From NCBI RefSeq assembly GCF_023343835.1, contig NC_064435.1, positions 56,706,134 to 56,770,133 on the forward strand: a stretch of 64,000 nt of DNA, given 5' to 3'. Under the pieces are notes generated by a model. The model had not been told where the DNA came from. It ran no database searches and saw nothing but the letters and a program-made list of their open reading frames with translations. Shown in pieces: positions 13,601 to 23,800 of this stretch (the stretch's first letter is position 1; each line of letters starts with the position of its first letter). The translations under genes were made by a program, and so were the position numbers. This DNA is from Lagopus muta. Taxonomy: Eukaryota; Chordata; Aves; Galliformes; Phasianidae.

Positions 13601-16600
13601 GCACCATTGCAAGAGTAGCTGGGGAACAGTAACTAGCAATCAACCCAATGAAGATCAGTGCTATGTTTAATTGACCTGCGTAGGGCAAGTCCAACAGAAG
13701 CATGATTCCTAGGTTTCCAAAGCTCAGCATAGCTGTGGTGAGAGCAGCTGAGGAAGGGAATGTCCCTTGTAAGAGCAGACATATGTCTGCTATGCTCTCA
13801 GTCTAATATTCATTTGTTAATTTAGGATGGGTTAGGACTGTGGGCAATCTGAATCTATATGCAAGTAGCAGTGCCCAAGCTAATGCTGATTTGTTTCTGA
13901 GTGGGATGATGCTCTCATGCGTGCAGTTGGGCTGACCCACTACACACTGCAAACAAATACCAGCTCAGTGCTTTTCTTACTAAACATGAAAATGCATCAA
14001 GTGAGGCAACTTGATGGATGCAAACAGAGTAGTTGTTTGTTAGAGTTATTCATTTCATTAACTCAAAAGAGTTAATTAAAAGGGAAAAGAAGTTGCAATT
14101 GCCAAGTAGAAGAAAGAAGTCCTACTTTTACTGATATCTTCATTTTCTTTTGTAGACAGCCTTGTAGATCCCACAGGTCATATTCAGATCCCTGGAATCT
14201 ATGATGCTGTCGCTGCCCTGACAGATGAGGATAAGAAATTGTGTGAATCTACTGAATATGATATAGAGGAACACAAAAATAATAGTGGAGTGAAAAAACT
14301 CCTCTACAGCACCAAGGTAAACATAAACACATAGCAGAAAGAATTTAAATTACGCATTCATAGTGTTTATGGATAAAGCCAAACTGAAAGATATTTTCTG
14401 CCAAAGGGAAACTCAAAATAAGGGAATATAGAGCACCAAAAAAATAAACAAAATTAATCTGTGGAAAATGAAAGCTTCAGGGTGAAGCAATAAAAATATG
14501 AAAAATCAATGAAAAAGAATAATGCAAACTAAACAGTTTGGTTATAAGCCACTTTGCCAGAATTAAAAAATACATTCTAAATAAAAATTACAGATAAGGG
14601 CTGGCTTAGAAAGATTTCTCTGAACAGAGGGTGGTGACACACTGGAGCATGTTGCCCAAGGAGGCTGTGGATGCCCCATCCCTGGAGGCATTCAAGGCCA
14701 GGCTGGATGTGGCTCTGGGCAGCCTGCTCTGGTGGTTGGCGACCCTGCACATAGCAGGGGGGTTGAAACTAGATGAGCATTGTGGTCCTTTCCAACCCAG
14801 GCCATTCTATGATTCTGTGATTTTATGACTTGCAGCTGGGAAAAAGGGTATTTAATATTTTTATCGCTAATGTAATTATATAAATATTAGCTTTTATTTC
14901 TGTGAAAAAGCTTCTGAAATGGCCTAAGCTAGACTGTAATAACTGGCCTTCTATAAGTATAATTAACAGTAAATAAGTTTTGATGCTTTTCCTAGATGTG
15001 GATGAAATAGTGGAAATTGCATGTATGCATAAAGCTCAAGTCTCAGAAAGCTGGAGTACAAAGAAAGAGAGGCACTCTGGAGTTCTGCACTCAATCCAGT
15101 TTACACAGTTACTAGGGAAAAAAAAGAAGAAAAAAGAAAAGAAAAGAGGAGAAAAAAAAAAAAAAAAAAAGGATGTCCTATCACTCCTCTCCTCTTTAGA
15201 ATGAGCACTTTATTTTTTATTTATTTATTTTTTTCCCCTTATCTCCTCCAGGAAAAGACATCATACCAGTTACTGAACATTATCCCTTTTCCACTCACCA
15301 CTTGGGTCATTAGTATAATTTCTCTCCTGTATTATCTGAATTCGGTCTGGCTGAACTGGTCACAGGTTTCTTCTGTAGAAGTACTGAGATCCACAGACGG
15401 TCAGATCAGTTGTTCTGCTGTAACTTGGCACTAAAAAATTCACTGCCAAAATATTTTTAATTGTGCTTCAACTTTCTTATTTTGTATGAAAGGCTTTTCT
15501 CATCTAAATGTTTCTAAAGGGAAACAAATGTAGACTGGAAGGAAGTTGAAGTATTTTTTGAAATGAAAAGATAGAATCAGTTTAAGTTACAAACCAAACA
15601 TCCTGAGAGCTCTGTGTTCTAAATGTACAACATGGGTGGAAAAAGTGTGCTTCTTCAGTTTGGTTCTACCAATTGTGCACGGCTCCAGTGTCATCCCTTC
15701 TATTTTTTATCTTATTTTTTGAAGGAAGAAATACTTCTACACCTGTGGCATTATCCTTCTCTCTCTATTCATGGGATTGAAGGAGCTTTTCATGAACCAG
15801 GAATTAAAACAGTAATTCCAGCAAAAGTCATAGGGAAATTCTCAATCCGCCAAGTCCCCAACATGGATCTTTCAGATGTGAAACAACAGGTAAGAAGCTA
15901 AAGCCAGGTACTTTCTATTGTGTAAGCTAAGTCCTCATAGCACTTCACATCTTTACAACCTCCATAGTAAACTGAATGAATGTTTCTTGCATTTAGCTGT
16001 TTACAAGGGTAGTTTCAAGAAGATGAAAGATTCTAGATGGAAAGTGTTTGCCCTGCAGGTGGTGGACCATTTGGAGAATGTATTTGCCAAGAGGAACAGT
16101 CCAAACAAACTGAAGGTGTCCATGCCCCTGGGTGCCAAACCTTGGGTCGCTGATGTTAATGATCCACTATATAAAGCAGCAAAAAGGGCAATAAGAACAG
16201 GTATGTCTCTTCTTTTTCAGTTTTTGATATATCTGCAAGTCTGCAGGGGAAATGTGCTCATCCACAAAGAAAAAGGACCGTGCTATACTCACCATAATGA
16301 ACCTCACTGATTTTGACAGAACAACTCGGTCACAAAGCCCTTCATATCTTGCTGAGTTGGTCTGCATTTGCTAGGACCAGCCAAAAAAGCTTGTTTAGTT
16401 CTTTCATGTACTCATACAGAGATGGAACAGTGAAGTGCAACTGATTTGTTAAGTCAATTGACTGTGCTCTCATAACAATTTCTACTCAAGCTATTCATGT
16501 TTGAGCAGAATGTAGGTATTTGGTAGTAGAAGAAAGCATCTTTCATTTCAGTTAACAATTAATTCATTCTTTGCATATGTTTCAGTTTTTGGAGAAGATC

Positions 16601-17215
16601 CAGATTTCATTCGGGATGGTTCAACAATTCCTATTGCCAGAATCTTTCAGACTATAACACAGAAAAGGGTGATAATGTTTCCGATTGGAGCAGCTGATGA
16701 TGGAGAACACTCCCAGAATGAGAAAATAAGCAGGTTTCTTTCATTTGTTCATTTCCGCTGTAAGAAAAAGCAAGGACAAACAGAGAAATTTGCAGTCACC
16801 ACAGGCACGAAGGAGGACTTAGGACACAATATTTTTCTCATCCTCGCAGAGGTGGTTTTCCTCATAGCCTTCTCCTGAACCAGAATAATCAATGATGAAA
16901 GACAGAGTTAAGGGGGTGACAGAGTAGTTTTGCTTGTTAAACTTGTGCTAATACATGGGTGATTTTTTAATAATACTAAGAAACTTTTGTTGGTTCTTTT
17001 TGGTGGGCATCCTCACAGATTTCTCTGAGATACTCAAAACTTGGAGTAGGCCACTAGCTGAAAAGCTGATTGACCTGAGGACTTTATTCTCTTTCCTTTT
17101 TCACAGACACAACTATATTGAAGGAGCAAAAGTGTTTGCAGCCTTTTTCCTGGAGATATCAAAGCTACGTGGGCAGTCGCATGAAACTTCCAACCCAAGG
17201 ACCAACGACTGGTAG
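6527..17215 (+). CDS. CNDP1: Carnosine dipeptidase 1 (beta-Ala-His dipeptidase), 11 exons
   Basis: M20-family metallopeptidase; the family hydrolyses Xaa-His dipeptides such as carnosine using two Zn2+ ions. Coding exons join in frame: 6527-6604, 7179-7322, 8627-8789, 10691-10779, 11962-12162, 13506-13590, 14156-14316, 15725-15889, 16059-16200, 16586-16733, 17107-17215 (1485 nt, 494 aa plus stop). Counting from the ATG at 6527, the expected active-site residues are present: His105 and Asp107 (GHVDVQP), Asp138 (GATDNKGP), Glu172/Glu173 (EGMEEAGS), Asp201 (ISDN), His451 ([10 protein letters not shown]), and His234 (LHSGTFGG), which acts across the dimer. CNDP1 is preferred over the cytosolic paralogue CNDP2 because of [29 protein letters not shown] and AAFFLE, which match my memory of CNDP1. 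The ATG at 6527 may be internal: the frame stays open back to the acceptor at 6485 and encodes a hydrophobic leader. The C-terminus ends in a polar tail longer than I recall for human. Confidence 0.93.
7179..7322 (+). CDS. CNDP1: CNDP1 coding exon 2 (residues 27-74)
   Basis: Acceptor tgtgcag|AATCTC, donor CAG|gtgcat, 48 whole codons. Contains [12 protein letters not shown], the CNDP1-type substrate-domain start, and an amphipathic [15 protein letters not shown] helix. Confidence 0.95.
7323..8626 (+). other. CNDP1 intron
   Basis: AT-rich intronic DNA. I see no repeat family, RNA gene or additional exon in it. Confidence 0.8.
8627..8789 (+). CDS. CNDP1: CNDP1 coding exon 3 (residues 75-129)
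   Basis: Acceptor ctacag|TTGCTG, donor AATG|gtgtgt, leaving one base of a Gly codon. Encodes the first metal-site motif [11 protein letters not shown], giving zinc ligand His105 and catalytic-pair Asp107. Confidence 0.95.
9124..9970 (-). mobile_element. CR1 LINE, 3' half, antisense
   Basis: The left end is the reverse complement of the CR1 tail ('catagaactatagaat' then 'gttggaagagac'). It continues through the 3' region ('tctccaggctgaacagcccc') into the end of the reverse-transcriptase ORF. Read on the minus strand this includes [18 protein letters not shown], the conserved late-pol segment of CR1. Stops and frameshifts show it is dead. The right (5') boundary is approximate. Confidence 0.9.
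10654..10682 (+). repeat. 29-T homopolymer before a CNDP1 acceptor
   Basis: Uninterrupted run of 29 T, preceded by six more T and one C, ending eight bases before the first base of CNDP1 coding exon 4. It forms an extreme polypyrimidine tract. Confidence 0.9.
10691..10779 (+). CDS. CNDP1: CNDP1 coding exon 4 (residues 129-158)
   Basis: Acceptor tttaag|GAAATC; donor chosen as ATA|gtaggt because it keeps the frame into [12 protein letters not shown]. Using the gt four bases downstream (gtatca) would shift frame. Encodes [19 protein letters not shown] with bridging zinc ligand Asp138. Confidence 0.92.
10780..11961 (+). other. CNDP1 intron
   Basis: AT-rich intron with a short GTAT tetranucleotide run near 11793-11808. 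No mobile element recognised. Confidence 0.75.
11962..12162 (+). CDS. CNDP1: CNDP1 coding exon 5 (residues 159-225)
   Basis: Acceptor ttcattcag|GCTATG, donor GTGGAG|gtgagg, 67 whole codons. Encodes [11 protein letters not shown] (general base Glu172, zinc ligand Glu173) and [12 protein letters not shown] (zinc ligand Asp201). Confidence 0.96.
12163..13505 (+). other. CNDP1 intron
   Basis: AT-rich intron. No exon, repeat family or RNA gene recognised. Confidence 0.75.
13506..13590 (+). CDS. CNDP1: CNDP1 coding exon 6 (residues 226-254)
   Basis: Acceptor tggcacag|GTAGAA, donor CTGG|gtaata, split codon. Encodes [15 protein letters not shown]; the His of LHSG (His234) is the residue that, in this family, reaches into the partner subunit's active site. 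Confidence 0.95.
13591..14155 (+). other. CNDP1 intron
   Basis: Short intron with nothing recognisable beyond its splice sites. Confidence 0.8.
14156..14316 (+). CDS. CNDP1: CNDP1 coding exon 7 (residues 254-307)
   Basis: Acceptor ttttgtag|ACAGCC, donor ACCAAG|gtaaac. Encodes [18 protein letters not shown], the start of the dimerisation (lid) domain, followed by an acidic, less conserved stretch. Confidence 0.95.
14600..14829 (+). mobile_element. CR1 LINE, 3' end, sense
   Basis: Contains 'ggtggtgacacactggagca', 'atccctggaggcattcaagg', 'ccaggctggatgtggctctg' and the tail 'ccattctatgattctgtga'. About 230 bases remain, all from the noncoding 3' region. Confidence 0.95.
15118..15172 (+). repeat. 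A-rich purine tract
   Basis: Mixed A/AAAG/AAAAG run ending in about 19 consecutive A. Likely unstable in length and prone to assembly error. Confidence 0.85.
15725..15889 (+). CDS. CNDP1: CNDP1 coding exon 8 (residues 308-362)
   Basis: Acceptor ttttgaag|GAAGAA, donor CAACAG|gtaaga, 55 whole codons. Encodes [16 protein letters not shown] and [15 protein letters not shown], the most conserved part of the lid domain. Confidence 0.97.
16059..16200 (+). CDS. CNDP1: CNDP1 coding exon 9 (residues 363-410)
   Basis: Acceptor ccctgcag|GTGGTG, donor AACAG|gtatgt, split Val codon. Encodes [19 protein letters not shown] and [12 protein letters not shown]. It follows a short 169-base intron. Confidence 0.96.
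16201..16585 (+). other. CNDP1 intron
   Basis: Short intron with nothing recognisable beyond its splice sites. Confidence 0.8.
16586..16733 (+). CDS. CNDP1: CNDP1 coding exon 10 (residues 410-459)
   Basis: Acceptor gtttcag|TTTTTG, donor AGCAG|gtttct. Encodes [13 protein letters not shown] and [14 protein letters not shown] with the last zinc ligand, His451. The donor is weak after position +2 (gtttct); the frame and match to the next exon leave little doubt about the junction. Confidence 0.95.
16734..17106 (+). other. Last CNDP1 intron
   Basis: Short intron ending in ttctctttcctttttcacag. Nothing else recognised. Confidence 0.8.
17107..17215 (+). CDS. CNDP1: CNDP1 last coding exon (residues 459-494)
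   Basis: Acceptor tttcacag|ACACAA, stop tag at 17213. Encodes [20 protein letters not shown], the conserved C-terminal helix, then a polar tail [14 protein letters not shown] that I do not recall from the human protein. Confidence 0.95.
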
Positions 17216-17374
17216 ACTCTCACACCAAATTATTTAAGCACATTTAATTCTTACGCTTTGTAATCACTTCCACTGATCTGGAAAAACACATAAATCACAT
17301 GTTCAACGGGCCTGAATGTGAGGAAAAGTAAATACTGTGCTATTTTTTGGTATATTGCTGTATGGGAACTGCTG

Positions 17375-17590
17375 AAGCACGGCCTGAACCTGATTGATCA
17401 CCTGAGGCGAGCAATGAGTCAGCCATGGGAGCACAGGTGAAGACAATTCACCTGGGCTGCCGGAAGGGGTGGAACCTGGCTCACCTCTCCTAGACCCATT
17501 TAAGAGCTGACTGCCAGTGGGAAAGGATCTCTTCTGGAGATCCCTCCTCTGGAGATTTGCAGTGAGCCTAGGACACGGGTAAGCACTTTA
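17375..17590 (+). repeat. Repeat-like GC-richer block A, unclassified
   Basis: Stands out in base composition from the AT-rich surroundings. Contains 'gatcacctgag', 'tagacccatttaagag' and 'tctggagatccct'. The segment at 45940-46240 has the same motif order with much divergence. The 'catttaag' element could be a TATA-like site of an LTR, but I could not assign a family. Confidence 0.35.
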
Positions 17591-17953
17591 AATATTCTCT
17601 TTTTGTTATTATAATCTGCTTAGACAAACTGTCTGGTTTATTTTGTAGTTATAACATCTTTATGTTCATTGATTATACAATCACTAAATGATATGTGTTT
17701 GTTATTCAGTCAATATAATGAACTTATCCCTGATGCTATGAACATAATTCATTTCTACAAAGTGGAGTGTGCTACATTTCAAATTTCAGAGCAAAGGGAA
17801 TTTTGATATTTATTTTGTTAAAACTGCTTTATTTCTCTTTTATAGCATGCAATGTTTATGCTATTTACCTCATATTTCAGTTTCTGAATTCATGTGATTC
17901 ATACCACTTGTTTCCTTCTGCCTATATACAGAATCTCACTATGAGGCTTTCTG

Positions 17954-17959
17954 AATAAA
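17954..17959 (+). promoter_or_regulatory. CNDP1: Candidate poly(A) signal of CNDP1
   Basis: AATAAA about 740 bases after the CNDP1 stop, followed by T/GT-rich sequence. Confidence 0.5.
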
Positions 17960-17980
17960 GATTACATTGTTATGTTAACC

Positions 17981-18595
17981 TTGTCCTTTGCAGAAGACTC
18001 TTAAATAGGAAGAGCAACACAGTCTGCTGCATTCGATTCAAAGACTTGCCTATGATCATTTATTTCTGAGAATAATTGTTACAGTGAATAAGTATTTCTA
18101 GGTCTGAGTTCTGTTTTTCCCCCATTTAGTTCAAATTTTTTTCTTCTTGCGCTGTGAGTACGCTATTAAGAATCACTACGTAATGTGTTTCTTTAACACT
18201 GTGTTCCTTTTTGTACAGTAGCAACAAAGTTTTTTTGTAAATGTGCTTTGGCCAAAGTCAGCCATCAGAAGGATGTCTTTTTCCACCAAATCAACAATTA
18301 TTAGTGGCTTAAAAAGCATCGATTCATGTTGATAATTGAGTGTGCATGATGTATATTGAAATTAATAGTTGAGAGTTCCGTTTGTTGTTTAGGCAAAGCA
18401 TCTAGTACAAATTACACAACTGTAAAGCTGTGGTATTAATCTGTTTACTTTGGGTTACTTCTTCGTAGTGAAACCTAAGTACTGTTTGTTTCATATATTG
18501 TATTTTGAATAATCTTATAAGAAGATGCTTTGCTGATTAAAGCTGCCCAAACTAGAAGAAAACAACCTTGTGGACGTGTATAGCAGCATCTAAGT
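17981..18595. other. Intergenic, nothing recognised
   Basis: AT-rich DNA between the presumed CNDP1 end and the transposon cluster. Confidence 0.6.
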
Positions 18596-19580
18596 AATGG
18601 GTGCCCAACCTTTTGGCTTGCCTGGGCCACACCGAATGAATAGGAATTGTCTTGGGCCATATATACATAGGTTGTTCCAAGAGTAATGCCTCCTATTTAT
18701 TTCCATGGAAATTACTACAGATACAAAGTGTCCAATAACACTATTTGATAGAGAAAATTCTCAGCTACAAAATACTATTTTTCAACGTAGTCACCACCGT
18801 TAGCTCTGCATTTTTGCCAGCGATGAACAAGGGCCTGCATCCATGCCTTAAAAATCTATAGCATTGGAGGTGACTCACTGTTGCCACTGAAACATACCAC
18901 CCACCACCTCAGTGTGCTCACATCCACTGTTTGGTCTTCATAAACATTCAGCAAGCATTGGCAAATGTCGGTGGGTGCATTTTTTTTTCTACGTGGAGGA
19001 ATTCAGTGATAGATCTTTGTTTCAGATGCCCTTGTGTCAGACTGCCCCTTGCTGCCATTTGTTATACTGCAAAAAAAAAATGTAATGGAATATTGGTAGG
19101 CTGCTTCAACTTCTACTGCCATACCACCAAAAAGTGCCTTGGGCATCGTGGGCCAACACAATAAAACAAGATACATTAGTTTCAGAGCAGCTCTCATAAA
19201 ATATACAATATTGCTAATATGTAAGTAACAAAACATTTAAATTTTTAATATTTTTCTTAAAACACTAAAAAAAGACAGGAACAAAAACATAAAACTAGTG
19301 GGATATCTGACCTTTTTGTGAAATTAATGCATCAGGCTGGTTTGATGGCAGTGGTTGCAGTTCTTAGAGAGGTCTCAAGGTGCTCATCAGAGACTTGTTG
19401 ATGAAATTTCATTCTTCCTATACTTCATCCTTGAAAATAGTTGTTCACAAACGCATATACTGCCAAAAAGTGATGACATGAGTGAGGGTTAACTGTGAAG
19501 TGAGAGATATTTCTCTCTGGTAAGATAGGGATTATGAAAGTCTTTGCTGGCAGGAGCTCTAGCTGCACTGCCCAAGCTGC
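18596..19580 (-). mobile_element. hAT (Charlie-like) DNA transposon remnant
   Basis: The left edge has the hAT-type terminal sequence 'gggtgcccaaccttttggc' with 'cttgggcca' repeats. After the nested mariner, the minus strand of about 19320-19450 reads MKFHQQVSDEHLETSLRTA, the C-terminal dimerisation region of Charlie-type hAT transposases, just after a decayed NNYFQ segment. Several stops interrupt it. The right boundary is blurred where CR1 sequence begins. Confidence 0.75.
18670..19155 (-). mobile_element. Galluhop-like mariner, internally deleted, nested in hAT
   Basis: The left edge is 'aggttgttccaagagtaatg', a mariner-type terminus flanked by TA-rich sequence. On the minus strand 18770-18830 reads VHRWQKCRANGGDYVEK, the C-terminal end of the transposase. 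Minus-strand sequence near 18940-19000 reads an EFLHVEK helix-turn-helix start and 18890-18960 a decayed continuation (KTKQWM, WWVVCF-like). The catalytic DDD core between N and C parts is missing, so this is a roughly 480-base deletion derivative. The 5' terminus is not clear. Confidence 0.75.
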
Positions 19581-20835
19581 AGAAAGCAAAGGTAAGAACT
19601 GGGAGAAGGAAGATCAGCCTGCTGTAAGTGAAGATTAGGCTCAAGACCATCTAAAGAACCTGAAGGTGCACAAGTCCATGGGACCTGATGAGATCCATCC
19701 ATGGACTCTGAGGGAACTGGTGGATGAAGTTGCCTGGCAGCTACCCAATATATCTGAGAGGCCATGGAAGTCTGGAGAAGTTCCCACTGACTGGAAAAGG
19801 TTTTCAAGAAGTGGAAAAAAGAAGATCCAGGGAATCACAGGTCAGTCAGTCTCACCTCTGTGCCTGGCAAGGTCATGGAGCAGATCCTCCTGAAGGCCCT
19901 GCTAAGGCACGTAGAAAATAAACATGAAGTGATAACTGGTAACCAACATGGCTTCATCAAGGGCAAGTCACGCCTGACAAATTTGGTGACAATTTATGAT
20001 GGAGTTACAGCATCATTGGATTAAGGAAGACCAACTGACATCATCTACCTGGACTTGTACAAAGCATTAGATACTGTCCTGCATGACATCGTGGTCACCA
20101 AATTGGAGAAAGATGGATTTGATGGATGGACCACCCACTGGGTAAGGAATTGGCTGGATGGTCGCACTCAGAGAGTTGCAGTCAGTGGCTCAGTGACCAA
20201 GTGGAGATCAGTGACAAGTGGCGTTCCTCGGGGATCGGTGTTGGAACCAGTGCTGTTTAATATCTTTATAGGTGACATGGACACTGGGATCAAGTGCACC
20301 CTCAGCATGTTTGCAGATGACACCAAGCTGAGTGGTGCAGTTAACTCCCTAGAGGGAGGGATGCCATCCCTTCAGGCTTGAGAGGTGGGCTCGTGCCAAC
20401 CTCATGAAGTTCAACAAAGCAAAGTGCAAGGTCCTGCATCTGGGCTGGGGCAATACCAAGCATAAATACAAGTTGGGTGGGGAGTGGCTTGAGAGCAGCA
20501 TTGAGGAGAGGATTTGTGGATGTCAGCTGGTGAAAGACTCAACATGATTTAGCAATGAGCGCTTGCAGCTCAGAAGGCCAACCATATTTTTGGGTTGCAT
20601 CAAGAGAAGCATGACCAGCAGTCTGAGGGGGGTGATTCTGCTCCTCTACACTGCCCTCCTGAGACTCCACCTTTACTGCATCCAGTTCTGGGGTCCCCAA
20701 CTCAAGAAGGATACCGAGCTGATTGGAGCAGGTCCAGAGGCAGAGGCATTTCCCATGAAAATGATGAGAAGGCTGGAGAACCTTGCTGACAGGGACAGGC
20801 TGAAACCTATTTTCAAATTCCTTTATCAAAAGTGA
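19580..20835 (+). mobile_element. CR1 LINE reverse-transcriptase fragment
   Basis: 5'- and 3'-truncated CR1 pol. Successive frames read [30 protein letters not shown], a [19 protein letters not shown] segment and FADDTKLSG, the YxDD-type catalytic box of CR1 reverse transcriptase (20055-20381 is open). It then continues into late pol to 'ADRDRLKPIFKFLYQK'. Frameshifts and stops (for example near 20022) make it non-functional. The usual CR1 3' tail is absent. Confidence 0.93.
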
Positions 20836-23800
20836 AAGTACAGCTGCACGTTCTTTGCTGTTTAGCCAATACATAAAAATGCATACGATTATTTGCCATT
20901 GCTTGAGTTGGCACTGCACAGAACCGAACCACCCTTCCCATGACCTGGTTTCAGCATTAATAGCACTCTGATAGTTTGGCTGTTGCTGGGCAATAGGTGC
21001 GTGCCCAGGGCCACTCCTTAGGGAAGAGCCACCATTATTATAGCACTGAGCAGAGGGCAGGCCAACTTGATTGGTTGCCTAATGTAATTGGGGGCATCCT
21101 GTGGTACCTGAGAGTTGCACAAATCAAAACCCAGTGTGAACATGGCCAAGAGAGTGGCACCCTGGAGCACCTTTGGAGACACCGGGTACTTACGTGGATG
21201 GTCGAGGTCTGCTTGTCTCCCTGGTGTGTTGTGCCAAGGCTTCCCTCCTAGAAGGAAGGTGCAGGTAAGATGTGTTTGAGGGAATCAAGTAGTCAGGAAT
21301 GTGATTCTGTTCCCTACTGCTTATTACTTTAAAAGAATAAATTGGACCATCTAATATTCATTTTAAATTAGTGGGTTTAATTTCAAGTTAGGTGTGGAAG
21401 GTTGTTTTTTTTTCTTTTTTTTTTTTTTCTTTTTATCTCAGGCAAACACATTTTGTCTCAAAAGGCAAGAGTAAAAAATGTCACAGTCAGCTAAAATCAC
21501 AGAGAATGAGTGAAATTATAGGCTGCTGACAGCAGGAGCTGAAGGCACAGGAAGATGAGCAGACTCCTGAGATGCAGAACTAATCAGGTCGCCATCTGCC
21601 TTGAAAGGGGAAGATTAAGGTGGCTCATGTTGTTATGTTTATTTTTTTTTCAGCAACTTTACTCCCAAGAAGCTTGCCTTTGACTCCTGCTAGTCATTCC
21701 TCTCAGAATAGGGCATTTAGCTTGTTTGGAAAATGCCTTGCTAGTTAAGGATGGTCATTGTCCATGTTTGGACAGAGAAGGTTGTGCAGCTGTCCCTGTA
21801 TTGGTGACATAGGAACCCATGCCAAAGTGGCCAGTGCAAGTGAGGATCCAGAGTCCCCTGGTTCCTGCTGTAAGCTTCTACATGTGGGCGAAACACTGAT
21901 TCATGAAAAAGTTGTGAGCACAATGTTCTCATCATGGTCTCCTTGTCTCATCTTCACTTTGCTCATTGCTAGGGTGTCTACATTGGCAAAACCTGTACAT
22001 GGAACTTAGGGAATTGGGAGTCATTTTGTTAAATGTATAGCAAATGCTTTTCCATTGTTGGAAAATACAGGGACTTTGAGTGTGTAATAACACAAGTACA
22101 ACCAAGGACAGGTTATAAAGAAGCTTCATCAACTCTGATCAAGTGAGAGCACATTCAGATGGCATCTGCCCTCTGCTCCCTTGTCCTCTGCCCAGCAATA
22201 ACAGGGACCTATATTTTGTTTCAGAAAAAAGAAAGAGGTGAGGAAATGCAGCATCCCAGCATTAAGAAGGCCAGTTATCAATCCCCGGGAGGGGAGTACC
22301 CCTGAAGGGGCCTGCTAAGTGCCACATCTGTGTGAAGCAGCAACCATTGGCAGTGTGGGAGGTGGCTTGGTGGGGCCTGCAGGAGCTGCCAGGGTGGGAG
22401 CAGTCACAGGCTGCTGTCTTTTGGCTGGAAAGAATTTATTTATAGTTAATATTTAGCTATGATAAGCTTCTCAGCCACACTTCTCAAAGCTTAAATATTA
22501 ATAATTTTACCACGTGGGATATTGATACATTAAATTATTAAGTAACAGAAAAAATAGGATGGGAAATTCAAACTGGTTTGCTGACAACGAAGGCATTGTC
22601 ATCTGCCAGTTTATTTTTTTTTTCCACAGATTTTTTTTCTGTTGACGTATGGGCCTGAATGTTCTTTTTCAAAGTGCTGAGAAGTCACCTGGATATTTTC
22701 ACTGGTTTCTAGCAAGGCATGTCAATAATCTACTGAAGGTAGCAGTGCCTTCCCAGCCTGCCTGAGACAGCAGTCCAGGAGAACCTCCCAGCAGATTCAG
22801 CTGTAGAGCGAGTTGTTTGTGATGGGTGATTAGGTGGTTCCTGGTAATTTCATCTACCCTTGCTGGCTTTTAAAACATGCAAATACTTTCTGAAAATATG
22901 CTTGCATTTTATAACCTAATTCCTCTGAGGTTCCTTGTGAGGAACTTGTCATTTTCACTTCTTCCTCAATGCAGGAGCAGCAACTGTACTTTGCGGACCT
23001 AAGTAGTTGTGTAAAAGTGCTTGCTAAAATTTAACTAGGCCTTGAATTTGGATTCTATTTGCTACAAAACATTACCCTTGGAAGAAGGAAAGAACAACAA
23101 AACTTTGCTCAGGCTTCAAAGTGCACAGTGCACAAGGTGCATCTTTGTCAGCAATGACAAAATGGTCATGTTCCTTAACAGATAAACATTTGGGAGCCTT
23201 GTAGTGTGTATACAAAGTGTTTTGTCTGTGCTTATACAGAATTATTTTCTACGACTATTTATTTGTGTTTATTTTTATGCGTCATATTTGTAATTTTTTT
23301 TTTCCTTTTCATTTCTTCAGGAGCTGAATAGGAAGCCTGTGACATTCCTTGCAGCATGAGGCCTGACGGTGCCACTCATGGGCTACAGGAAAGGATTTGT
23401 AGGTACAGTTACACTCTTCCATTAGAATTTGAGAACCTAAGTATTTGCTTTAAGATGGTGAGGGGAGGACAACACTTAAGAGAAATTATCCACTTGGGAT
23501 TTTTTCATTTCAAATTGCAATAATTGCAGCATGAGAACTTGTCAAACTGCCATAAATAGGATTTTTCATTGTAAAAGCATTCTTGAAGCTGCTCAAATTT
23601 TTCCTTGTGCTAGATTGTATGAAATTATAGGAACTTCAGATAGGTAACTTCTGATCAATAATTAAAGCCTGTGTACATGCTGTCTTGCTTTTCTCTGTAC
23701 CCATCTATATTGCAGTTCTAATAACAGGAAAAAGGTGGAGAAAGAAGATGGTTTGTGTTACATTTTGTTTACATCAGTTTCTCTACGTTAAAACAGAAGT

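Larger units (their letters stand above)
14317..15724 (+). other. CNDP1 intron with CR1 and A-rich tract
   Basis: Contains a sense CR1 3' end at 14600-14829 and a purine-rich A tract at 15118-15172. No coding exon seen. Confidence 0.8.
17216..17980 (+). other. CNDP1: Probable CNDP1 3' UTR
   Basis: Follows the stop codon. The first canonical AATAAA is at 17954-17959, so a 3' UTR of roughly 760 bases is inferred. It encloses a GC-richer block (17375-17590) that looks like an insertion. The true end may be earlier if a variant signal is used. Confidence 0.5.

Noticed and set aside
20055..20381. Reverse-transcriptase frame as a host gene
   Set aside because: It is the FADD-box part of a truncated, frameshifted CR1.
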